DNA from: Proteromonas lacertae
Lineage: Eukaryota; Sar; Bigyra; Opalinata; Proteromonadidae
NCBI GenBank assembly: GCA_002245135.1
Contig: NGBS01001215.1
Location: forward strand, 1-37,669
Direction of reading: 5' to 3'
DNA length: 37,669 nucleotides
The notes under the pieces were generated by a model. That model did not search any database. It was not told the origin of the DNA and saw nothing but the letters and a program-made list of their open reading frames with translations. Shown here in pieces: positions 1 to 8,347 of this stretch. The stretch's first letter is position 1, and each line of letters starts with the position of its first letter. Both the position numbers and the translations under genes were made by a program.

Positions 1-159
1 ATTTTGGTCTTTTGATACAGCAGCCTTATCTTCTAAATAAATTGTCTTACAAATTTTTCTGATTTTAGGATTAGAGATACTATCAATATCTCTCTCATAA
101 TCACTATCTGTATCACTATCACTATCAGATACGTAAACAATTTGATGTAAGTGAGACAT
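1..159 (-). CDS. 5' end of an acidic hypothetical protein (cut by the window edge)
   Basis: An open frame runs from an ATG at 159 to the window edge with no stop, giving 53 codons. Near its start is a Ser/Asp repeat (VSDSDSDTDSDYERDID), followed by a basic stretch around KIRKICKTIYLEDK. Such a tract is common in nuclear regulatory proteins but identifies no family. No domain is recognised. The gene continues beyond the window and its full length is unknown. Confidence 0.5.
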   Translation of the reverse strand, partial: MSHLHQIVYVSDSDSDTDSDYERDIDSISNPKIRKICKTIYLEDKAAVSKDQN

Positions 160-746
160 GTTAATAAAGCAAAAAATATTTTATGCTGAAAAGTTCAGGA
201 AAATGTCGAATGAATTCAAGATGCAATTTTTATATTGTTAAAATAAAATTGATTTATTTGATGATTTATCATTCATTTGATAAATTCTTGATGTTTTTGA
301 TGATTTATGCATCAAATATTATAAAAAAATAAATACATAATAATGATCGAATAGATCTAACTAGGGTTAGGGTTAGTGACTTATAGATGTAGCGACCTGT
401 TCTACCCCGGGGCTTTGCTACTGTAGAGAAAAACTATAGATTTGTACAGCTATACTGATTATGATGTAGAACTTTTCCGCAAAATTATTAAACATTACTG
501 GATATTCTGGATATGGGAACACTAAAATATCCTGTTTATTCATATCCTCTATAATATATTCCATGGTTTTTCTTATCCTCTATTATATATAAATTATGTG
601 CAAAGGAAGCTGAGTTCAATTAGAGCTCTGTATATTTAATATTTTTATTTGGGGGGTGTTTAAAAATTATCAATAGAGTTTTGCTCCTTTTTTTAATTGT
701 TTTTATCTCATTAACCTGTATATCAAGACGAATTTAATAATTATAA
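160..746. other. Intergenic stretch with short repeats
   Basis: No convincing gene. Bases 240-325 contain several copies of GATGATTTAT/TGATTTAT-like words in both orientations. A telomere-like run is listed separately. A less AT-rich patch (about 385-425, with CCCCGGGG) follows it. The upstream part presumably holds promoter sequence for the two flanking, divergently oriented genes. Confidence 0.4.
362..376 (+). repeat. Short interstitial telomere-like repeat
   Basis: The 15 bases TAGGGTTAGGGTTAG are two and a half units of TTAGGG, the telomere repeat of many protists, fungi and animals. The run is far too short to be a telomere. It could be a relic of a chromosome end or of double-strand-break repair, or chance. 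Confidence 0.45.
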
Positions 747-1062
747 ATGGATTATGCCTTTGATGTTTCTAGTGAAAATAATCTAGAAAAGGAAGAAGAA
801 ATGCTACAACCTTGGAAGATCGATAGAGCAAAAATAGATGTATAATATAGATTATAATGTGTAGAAAATACGTGAGATAATTCAAATAAAACATTCATTT
901 TATTGTAATAATAAAAATTGCTCATTTCGCTTCTGTTCTGTACAAAAAAAGAAAATAGTCCATTTTAATAATGAAAAATGTATCATAAAAGGAATAAAAT
1001 GTAATGATTGTGAAACTGTATATAATTGTTTAAAAGAAGCAAAGGTTAAAGTAGATATATAA
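747..1062 (+). CDS. Small Cys-containing hypothetical protein, one 25-bp intron
   Basis: The ATG at 747 opens an acidic N-terminus (MDYAFDVSSENNLEKEEEM). A 25-bp intron at 840-864 (GTATAA...TGTAG) restores the frame and gives 96 residues ending at TAA 1060-1062. The second exon has cysteines spaced C-x5-C-x4-C, then C-x6-C-x2-C-x5-C, which could bind zinc. I do not recognise the family. Its 3' end faces that of the next gene across 23 bp. The intron is the shortest seen here, and the exact 3n total length supports the model. Confidence 0.5.
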
Positions 1063-1085
1063 TAACAATTTAATTATTTATAATA

Positions 1086-1724
1086 TTAATTGTTACTGTC
1101 ATCATCACATAATTTCAAATTCAAAAATTTATCAATATCTTTTAAATGTTTCTTGAAATAGCTGTTCTTTTTCCTTTCCTTACATTTTTCACATGTTCTA
1201 TATGGTCTTCCATCACTTTTTACATCTTTAACAACATTCTTATTACATGTAGAACAAATTACTTTAATTCTTTTTCTTCCTACTCTTTTAGGTTTTTGTA
1301 TTGGTTTGATCACTTCATTATTCATGCAATTACTTCTAAAAAATTGTTTATTCTTAAAATAAGTCAAATTAATTCTTCTTCTCACTACATTGCCAGTCCT
1401 TTCAATACAAACTGATGGATTTTGTGCTATTTCATCACCATTAATATCACCAAATCTTGTAGATATAATATTGCTACTCCTGTCTTCAGTAATTTCATTT
1501 TCTTTGTTTGAATCATCATTGGAATCAGAATTATTTGATAAATTATCATTAGATGCATTGTAATATGTATTTAAAAACGTATTTTCATGATATATTACAG
1601 GCGACGATGGAATATCTATATCTACTTCAATGTTTTCAATGGAATCTCTTTTAATCTCTTGTAAAACTGTATTGGTGTTTTCAATACTAATTGCTGGGAT
1701 TTTGAAGCTATCTGTGTCTCTACA
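1086..1724 (-). CDS. Hypothetical protein with a C-terminal four-Cys zinc-ribbon-like motif (5' end unresolved)
   Basis: An open frame of about 213 codons runs from a stop at 1727-1725 to TAA at 1086. It has no early ATG, so the first exon probably lies upstream, with the TAG at 1725-1727 perhaps an intron acceptor. The N-terminal part is Asn/Ser/Asp-rich. The C-terminal part is basic (KPKRVGRKRIKVI) and leads into CSTC...GRPYRTCEKCKERKK, a C-x2-C / C-x2-C arrangement typical of a zinc knuckle, followed by a Lys-rich tail. Nucleic-acid binding is plausible but inferred. No family is recognised. Confidence 0.45.
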   Translation of the reverse strand, partial: CRDTDSFKIPAISIENTNTVLQEIKRDSIENIEVDIDIPSSPVIYHENTFLNTYYNASNDNLSNNSDSNDDSNKENEITEDRSSNIISTRFGDINGDEIAQNPSVCIERTGNVVRRRINLTYFKNKQFFRSNCMNNEVIKPIQKPKRVGRKRIKVICSTCNKNVVKDVKSDGRPYRTCEKCKERKKNSYFKKHLKDIDKFLNLKLCDDDSNN

Positions 1725-2439
1725 CTATTCAACATTCAAATTTTTCAAATTTTTATTTTTTCATTCTTATTTCCTATACATCATTATTAATTATATATAC
1801 ATACATTAAATTGAAACTCTTCGGATGGTATTATAATATGCCTAGTAGGAACTACTCATTCTATACAGCAGATTAATCATATCCTTTACAACAAAATAAT
1901 TTACAATGATTTTTATCAGCAATTGTTTATATCATCTACATGCACCAGAATATATGGTTATATTGTGGAATATATTCGACATTGTATACATCATCACACT
2001 GCATATCAAATATACGATTGCAAATTTAGTCAATCATCTAATCTACTCTGAATCAATATTTGCCAACAATAATCCTACTAATATAACTACTCTAGCATAT
2101 ATTCTTTAATGACCTCTATTACTCTAATATTATACTCCAAGTGGATATAATGTCTTTTAATCGTTATATTCATATAACAATATCAGCAGTACTACAAATA
2201 TAGTGTAATACACCTTCTTAGGGTAATTTTGATAATGAAACTAATATTTTAGATGTGCAAAAGTATATTTGCACATCACAAGGCCTTTATATCAGCTATT
2301 TAAGTGATAAAATTCAAAAATCTATTTCAAGCAAAACTTGAGTATGTTAAAAACTATTTTGAAAAATTGTGTAAAAAAACATATTCAAATGGTTGAATAT
2401 ATATATATACTTTAAATATCATTCATATAAAAATAAGTG
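1725..2439. other. Stretch without a clear gene; possible decayed coding piece and a hairpin
   Basis: Bases 2229-2335 read as protein-like codons (LDVQKYICTSQGLYISYL), and a similar stretch continues in another frame to about 2395, so a broken gene is possible. Two in-frame TAG codons lie just upstream. A perfect hairpin (2252-2261 with 2268-2277) is inside this piece. A short open frame at about 1906-2109 has no family resemblance and is probably chance. Confidence 0.3.
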
Positions 2440-3364
2440 TTATTTATTCATTATAAAATCTATTACATATTTTATCAAATCTTCTTTATTTCTATCAACA
2501 CCATGATTAGTTCCTTTCAACAAATAGCAATAGCCATTTTCTACACTCTTTGCCATTCTTTCAATTAATTCAACTTTATTAACATACTCAGGAATACATT
2601 CATCATTTTCACTTTCAATAAAACTTACTTTTATACTCTTCGGTATATGTTTAAAAATATTCTTAAAATCTTCATCTGAATAATCACTTGAAAACATATC
2701 ATCATCTCCATACTTTGAGTTTAATGAATAATATCGATAAGCAGTGATTGGAACAAAATAACATTCCTTTGGCATTATTTTATTGAGTTCTTTTTTATCA
2801 ATATATTCTTTGGCTATTTTTAAATATTTTTCTATCTCTTCTATACTACTATCCATTAATGCTGATTCTCTGTCACTAGCAGGACCTTGTAGAAAGCAAC
2901 AACCAATTAAATTGGAGTATTTTGTAACAGATAAATATTTAACTATATCTTGACAACCTGTGGAATGACCTAACAAATGAATTTTTTCGATTTTGTAATG
3001 GTTTAATAAATATGTTACTAACATTTCTATTTCTTCTGCATCTCTATTTAAGAATGAATAATTAAAATAATATTATATACTGTTGCAAAGAAGAATTACC
3101 AAATTGAGAATATGATGAAGACATGATGAATTGCACAGTACAAATACCTTGTTCAAGTAATGCTTTTGATAACGGAATCCAATAATCACAAGTCATTAAA
3201 CCACCAAACATTCCTCCTATCAAAAGCATCACTGTATTAGTATCTCCATATTTAAATGCTGCATGTTTGAATTCATCATTATAAACAAATAATTCGCCTT
3301 GCATCAAGAATTCCGAAAACAAAAAAATATATTTCCGAAAAGAATTTTGATAAACCCAAAACAT
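2440..3364 (-). CDS. Alpha/beta hydrolase, DUF1749 (UPF0613) type, one intron
   Basis: Two exons (3364-3081 and 3043-2440) are joined by a 37-bp intron at 3044-3080, restoring DAEEIEMLVTYLLNHY. The nucleophile elbow GHSTGCQD (G-x-S-x-G) and the preceding 'SSLQQDAEEI' are hallmarks of the fungal and protist DUF1749 group, whose substrate is unknown. The C-terminal GTNHGVDRN should hold the catalytic His, and the SENDECIPEYV region a possible acidic residue. Starting at the second Met (3304), which matches the usual family N-terminus (GELFVYNDEFKHAAFKYG), gives 275 residues. Starting at 3364 adds a 20-residue hydrophobic leader that looks less likely. Confidence 0.82.
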
Positions 3365-3373
3365 TAAAAAAGT

Positions 3374-3599
3374 CTATAAAAATGTATTCCATATAGAATT
3401 TGGATTAATTATCTTAGATTTTGGTTCTTCAGTTAAATTATTATCATTTCCTACAACTAAATTATCATCAATAACAAAATGAGTATTATTATTACAAATT
3501 TGTTGATTAGATGATGATCCATCACTTACTAATTGCAATAGAGGCATTAGTCAAAGTACTATCTTCATTTATATTCACTGTTGGCTTTTCCACACTCAT
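3374..3599 (-). pseudogene. Possible small Asn-rich gene with a one-base frame break
   Basis: An ATG at 3599 opens MSVEKPTVNINEDSTLTNAS. A change of frame by one base near 3540 then leads into a coding-like stretch (LQLVSDGSSSNQQICNNN) ending at TAG 3376-3374. Together they would make about 75 residues rich in Asn, Asp and Ser. No family is recognised. The break could be decay or a sequencing error, and chance open frames of this length are possible in such AT-rich DNA. Confidence 0.25.
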
Positions 3600-3697
3600 A
3601 TTTATGTTATTTAACCTTAATCTTTCTAGGAAAATTGCCAGACATTGTTGTTTAGTAACTCTCTTAGTTACTCAATAAAATTCAATTAGCAACACCA

Positions 3698-4015
3698 CTG
3701 GGTTTGACAAAGGGCGTATTTTTTTGAGCTGAAAATAAGCCTGCTTATTTCTGCTCGGGGATAATAATTTAAGACAAGTAGTTATCATCTAGATATACTA
3801 ACATATATTTAATAGGATATATTATTGTATATTATAACAAAATACTCATCTACTTTTCTTATACTCTGATTTGAATATATAATTTCTATGCTAAATAATT
3901 ATGTATATTACAAATACATCATCTAGATATAATAACATACTAAGATTTCAAAGGTGATGTTGGTTTAAGTGATGAAAGTCCCACCCCTGCCCAGTCCCTT
4001 TATTATTCAACCCAG
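3698..4015. mobile_element. 318-bp MITE-like insertion with an 8-bp target duplication (hAT-like)
   Basis: CAACACCA occurs directly before (3690-3697) and directly after (4016-4023) this piece. The ends are short imperfect inverted repeats: CTGGGTTTGACAAAGGG at the left, and ...TTCAACCCAG at the right with a CCCTTTA inside it. An 8-bp duplication with C(A/T)GGG-type ends fits non-autonomous hAT elements. There is no coding capacity. The interior carries two direct copies of an ATCATCTAGATAT word (about 3786 and 3918). Removing the insertion restores the outer end of the left inverted-repeat arm, which proves the insertion independently. Confidence 0.72.
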
Positions 4016-4161
4016 CAACACCATAACATAAAATCAAAATTTAAAACAATTTTAGGCTTGATTTGACATTTTTAAAGAAATTTCTAGATATTGGGTATTT
4101 AAAAAATTCAAACTAGAGCATTTTAGCATTATTACAACAATATAATGTATATATAGTATTA

Positions 4162-5123
4162 TTAAAATGAAAAAAAATCTAAAAACTTATCAATTATTCC
4201 TTTTCATTTGGCAGTGGTGCTGATCCTTTTAAATTTAATTCATACCCTGAATGATTTATCTTCTGAGATCTGTTCACATAATACTTAAAAGATCGAGGAA
4301 TATTATCTGGAGTAATATACCAATCAAGATGATGAGAGATATAAGGAGCTAATGTTCTATAATGATTCCCTTTAAATCTTTTAAGTTTATTATCTCTTCT
4401 CCTCATTGCTATTGTTGTATCAATTAGTGAATTTACAATAGTAAAAATAATTACCATCAAACAATATATCCACATGATTCTTTAAAAAAAATCTTTTTTC
4501 CCAATCATAAACTTTCTCTTTATTGATGGTAAATCACTTATCATCAAAGCAGGTCCAATAACATCTACATCATTACAATTTTTAAGAACAGTTGCATAAA
4601 ACTGTATTATATTCATTGGTACATTATTCAATACACAGTCGATATCACCAAAAATATAATATTTACATTGTTTATTTTCATCTAAATAATCATCAATAAT
4701 ATGAGGAATTTCATGTCTAATTATTTCATCAAATGTGTTTGACTTTAAATATATAATTTTAATATTATATCTTTCCAACTCTTTATACACTGACTTCATA
4801 CTACCAATTGATGATTTGTGATCTAATATTATTATGTTTAGTTTATTATATTTTCTAAGCTTCATCCAATAAAACACTGAATATTTAACTGCATATAATC
4901 TGTCTTTGCTTAGTAAAAAAACTGGAATTTCTAAGTCTGTCTCTTTTAATATCGGATAATTACATTTAGGATTGTCATAAATACTATTTAAACGACTATT
5001 CTCAAAATACTGAACAGTCTCATTTATTCTAAGTGAATCAATACCATCACCATAATATATATTTTTCAAATAAAACACTACCACTATCAACACAATACAT
5101 ATTGGAATAATGAATAGTTTCAT
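4162..5123 (-). pseudogene. DxD glycosyltransferase, left copy, frame-broken
   Basis: This is the inverted-repeat partner of the intact gene at 16334-17296. The first 200 residues are the same: an N-terminal membrane anchor, then the DxD-type FGDIDCVLNN. After LPS the frame is lost through a missing base in a short T run near 4523. An extra base near 4445 and a missing base at 4201-4204 follow. Relative to the right copy all differences are one-base length changes, and I saw no clear substitution. It may therefore be a young pseudogene or a normal gene with sequencing errors. It diverges from the fucosyltransferase gene. Confidence 0.8.
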
Positions 5124-5150
5124 TTATTTTTTCAAGTCAAGCTTTTATAA
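5124..5150. promoter_or_regulatory. 27-bp divergent intergenic region between two glycosyltransferase start codons
   Basis: Only 27 bp separate the ATG of the leftward glycosyltransferase (5123) from that of the rightward fucosyltransferase-like gene (5151). It contains CAAGTCAAGC and an AT-rich flank. The same spacer is conserved unchanged in the right arm (16307-16333). It must hold or overlap both translation starts, so core promoter elements probably lie within it or inside the coding sequences. Confidence 0.5.
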
Positions 5151-6264
5151 ATGTCATATATATTTATCTTCATATTGCTTGTAATATTGATTTCTATTTC
5201 AATATTAATAATATTAAGCTGTGATACCGCTAACGATACTAATGATATATGTAATTCTTTAACTGTGTATAATATGTGGTGTATATCTTCTTACAATCAA
5301 ACATATTATGAATATATGGGAGGTGGCATTGGAAATAGAATTAAAGGTGTAGTTGAATTATTATTATTGTCATTTTCAAATAGTCATTATCCGAAAGGTA
5401 TAATGTAAATAATTTTTTATTTTTAGTAATAAATTGGAATGAATTTGATATTTTTTTTGATTTACCATTTAAAAATACTTTAGATAGTAGATATCATATT
5501 TGTGTAAGGAGTGACTTATGTCAGATGTCAACAGAAGAGTTAGATCTATTTTGAATAAAAATAACGAATATGAGTGTTTATATAATATATGGTGTGATTT
5601 ATCTTACCATCTAGCAACATTGAATAGATTCAACAGAAAATTACATTCACTTGGTATTATATCGAACAGTGCAGAAACAAATCCAAGAAAATTACAGTTA
5701 GAAATGCAATATAATATATTGAAGAATGTGTTAAAATTAAAACAGAAATATCAAAGATTATCTAAGTATTATTACTTTAAACTAAAGCAATATCAAAAAG
5801 TGATTGGTATTCATATAAGAACAGGAAGTGGAGATTTTAAAGATTCTCGTAGTTTTTTAACAGAAGATGAATTAAGTGAATTTATTTCTGCTTCTTTAGA
5901 ACAAACAGCAAGCAGTAATTCAGTTAAGTGGATTTTATTGAGCGATAATAGTAAATTATTGAATCAAATTACATCCAATTATTCTAATTATGTATTAAAC
6001 ATATCAAGGAATAGAAAAACATATCACTATCGTAAAAATAAAAGGGATGATTCTTCCTTTAGAGAAATATTGCTGTTATCTCATAGTCATTATTTTATAA
6101 TTACAAATCAAAGTACATTTGGCTTAGTAGCTTTATTATGGAGTGGTAAATGTATCAATGTTTCAAAATATAGTGATTGCGTAAAAGTAATAGGTAAAGG
6201 AGTAAAAAAACATAAATATCCTGTGTTTGATGGAAATATAGAATTAATTAAATCATATTTATAG
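5151..6264 (+). pseudogene. Fucosyltransferase-like GT-B enzyme, full length but with one frame break
   Basis: Exon 1 (5151-5397) encodes a type II anchor (about residues 3-23) and GGGIGNRIKGVVELL, the nucleotide-sugar-side motif of alpha-1,2/1,6-fucosyltransferase-like proteins. A 29-bp intron follows (5398-5426). Exon 2 carries VIGIHIRTGSGDF (the H-x-R-x-G motif) and a C-terminal TNQSTFGLVALLWSG, as in this superfamily. A T run at 5549-5552 is one base shorter than in the right-arm copy, which reads LDLFLNKNNEYE, so the frame breaks there. With that base the protein would be 361 residues. Fucose as the donor is inferred from the motifs. The last 572 bp lie beyond the repeat and are unique. 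Confidence 0.8.
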
Positions 6265-6387
6265 TTGTGCATCTCTTATATTTTGAAAAAATGACAAACG
6301 CGATCTGAGTCAAGTATACTTATTCCTATTTAACATTCAAACCTACTCAATCATATATTCTTATAGTGTAGTTTTGAAATATAAACT

Positions 6388-7398
6388 ATGAATGTCTATA
6401 TTATATGTATTTTACTTTGTGTTATTATATTTATCTACATTTTTTTAAAACTGACATATACAGATTTAAGTAAAATTAGGTATAATGGTGATGTAATTGA
6501 AAATGTGGGAACTAAACTGCAATTTATTTCATATACATCATCTAGATTAGAAAAGGAATGGATGTATATTTTAAAAAATAATGAACATGATTATTATAAG
6601 AAATATTGTGAATTGTTAGAACCTTTTAGTAGGCGATTAGAAATTCTTCAAGATGACATATTCAAATGTAAGAAGCATTCATTTAAAAAGTGTGAAGGAG
6701 AAGATCTGTCTTTTTTTTTATATCGATATGAAAAAGGTACAATGTTGAAAGAATATATTGAACCGTTATTTGGTATACTGAGAAATACATTTTCTGTTTG
6801 TAATAAAGGATCAAAAGGTGATGTACTATCAAAAGACTACTTATTGCCTTCATATCTTTATGCTGTTCAAAATCCAATAGTTTATATTGATGCAGGAGCT
6901 TCAACATTTAATGAAGGAGGAGGGGGAGCAAGTCAAAGTTATTTTTATGAATTTTATAAAAAATATCCTAATTTGAAATATAAAAGATGGTTTTTATGGG
7001 AAGTTAAACAACAGTATTTTTTAGAGAAATGGAAATCAAATAGAGAAATACCTAAAGATATTTTAAATATATATCATTATTATAATAGACCAATAAATGT
7101 AGATAATGATATATCAATCGATAATCCATTAAGATATATCAAAGAATACCAAAATACATCATATGTAATTTTCAAGATTGATATTGACACTCCATCAGTT
7201 GAGCTTCCTATATTTAACCATCTACTTGAATATAATGACGTGTTACCTGATGAGTTTTATTTTGAATATCATTTTTATGAACCTTTTATGAAAAAATGGT
7301 GGGGAAAAACAGTAGATAGAAATTGTAGTTTATATTGTGCAACTGAGAAATTTCTTCATTTAAGGAAGAAGGGAATCAGATCTCATGCATGGGTTTGA
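6388..7398 (+). CDS. Membrane-anchored FkbM-like methyltransferase
   Basis: 336 residues, no intron. Residues 3-22 form an N-terminal signal anchor with few charges before it, so a type II Golgi-like topology is expected. The core has YIDAGAST (about 166-173), resembling the SAM-binding motif I, followed by a Gly-rich loop. VIFKIDIDTPSVELPI (about 262-277) resembles the motif after strand beta-4 of FkbM methyltransferases. The C-terminus LRKKGIRSHAWV matches a tail common in uncharacterised protist relatives. The likely role is O-methylation of a glycan or lipid, but the substrate is unknown. It follows the fucosyltransferase gene by 123 bp in the same direction. Confidence 0.6.
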   Translation: MNVYIICILLCVIIFIYIFLKLTYTDLSKIRYNGDVIENVGTKLQFISYTSSRLEKEWMYILKNNEHDYYKKYCELLEPFSRRLEILQDDIFKCKKHSFKKCEGEDLSFFLYRYEKGTMLKEYIEPLFGILRNTFSVCNKGSKGDVLSKDYLLPSYLYAVQNPIVYIDAGASTFNEGGGGASQSYFYEFYKKYPNLKYKRWFLWEVKQQYFLEKWKSNREIPKDILNIYHYYNRPINVDNDISIDNPLRYIKEYQNTSYVIFKIDIDTPSVELPIFNHLLEYNDVLPDEFYFEYHFYEPFMKKWWGKTVDRNCSLYCATEKFLHLRKKGIRSHAWV

Positions 7399-7456
7399 AT
7401 TAATAACATATAAATTTGTTTTACTACAGTGTTTTTAATAATTATAAGTTTCACCA

Positions 7457-7976
7457 TTATTCATCTTTTAAATCCATTATATATAATGTGTCTAAACTAT
7501 CAACTATTGTCATTCCGATTCCACCCCAGTTGTTTCGACCTTTACAACTGATTGGTTGAACTTCATCATATCCAAATGCACATTTTTCATATCCATTCCA
7601 AAAATATTTCATTGAATTTTTCACATGTTCAGCCATTATTTGACTTTGTTCTTTTATTGATTCTTTCTCAGATTCTACTATTTTTGTTTTGTAAAATCCA
7701 TGGGTTAAGTTATTCAAACTAAAATCAGTTTCTGTGAAGGATAATTTTTCAGGAGGATGTGATAGGTTTAACTTTAATGACTCTTGTTGCGATTGCTGAT
7801 ATAATAGCTTATTACCTCCTCTATTTTTTAATGCTTTTTCATTTCTAAAAAAAAATATATCTATATCTATACTCTTGAACTATAAATGATGTTGTTTTCA
7901 CTACATAGATCCACATAAAACAAATTGACAATATCATTGAATAACATAATAATCCTTTAATTGAACCTATAAGCAT
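7457..7976 (-). pseudogene. 5' fragment of a GH47 alpha-1,2-mannosidase gene
   Basis: The ATG at 7976 opens a signal anchor (MLIGSIKGLLCYSMILSICF). A 28-bp intron (7845-7872) leads to a linker and then the start of the GH47 fold: YFWNGYEKCAFGYDEVQPIS and GGIGMTIVDSLDTLYIMDLK. These match the first conserved block of class I mannosidases, which trim Man from N-glycans in the ER or Golgi. Family members continue for about 400 more residues with the catalytic acids and the Ca-binding Thr. Here the frame stops after DLKDE at 7457 and no later block follows. So 163 residues remain and the gene is truncated, probably by a rearrangement around 7400-7457. Confidence 0.8.
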
Positions 7977-8035
7977 GATTATAGTTGTTAAATACATAAT
8001 GACATTTTATTTGAGACACAAAATCAAATAATTTA

Positions 8036-8103
8036 GGCAATGGTCCAAATTTAGAGCTTTAGCTCAAGGTCATAAAAATTAATTCGTTACAAAATTGAAA
8101 CGT
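8036..8103 (+). repeat. Left terminal inverted repeat of the Harbinger element
   Basis: About 66 bases match the reverse complement of the right end almost exactly. It contains the small palindrome GAGCTTTAGCTC-like core and ends in CGTTACAA-AA-TTGAAACG, an imperfect palindrome. Weaker similarity (AGGCTCAT) extends inward to about 8155. Such palindromes near the ends are plausible binding sites for the Myb-like partner protein. Confidence 0.85.
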
Positions 8104-8347
8104 ATTTTTTTTAATGAGCTAAAATATTTATGGTCCAAATTCTATTCAGGCTCATACACTTTTTTTGTATATATAATAACAGAAATTCAGTTAACCATAC
8201 AAATTTATACCATAGATATAGTTATTAAAGTCAAATTTAGTAAGATTAGAATAATATTTGAAATAATGCCATTCAACTTCAATTTGATATAATACTTTAT
8301 ATATAGTTATTATAATAACCTTCTTTGTTCAATACTTGTGAGAAATT

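Larger units (their letters stand above)
4014..5692 (+). repeat. Left arm of a 1.68-kb inverted repeat
   Basis: The reverse complement of 15764-17445 matches this arm end to end. The differences I found by reading are about five single-base length differences, mostly in homopolymers (near 4155, 4201-4204, 4443-4447, 4523-4524 and 5549-5552). The arm contains the DxD glycosyltransferase copy, its 27-bp divergent promoter and the first half of the fucosyltransferase-like gene. With the MITE removed, the arm extends to 3686 (TTAGCAACACCA). Confidence 0.95.

Noticed and set aside
1906-2109. 67-codon open frame
   Set aside because: No family resemblance, Ile/Tyr/Asn composition expected of AT-rich chance frames, and no clear intron or neighbour context.
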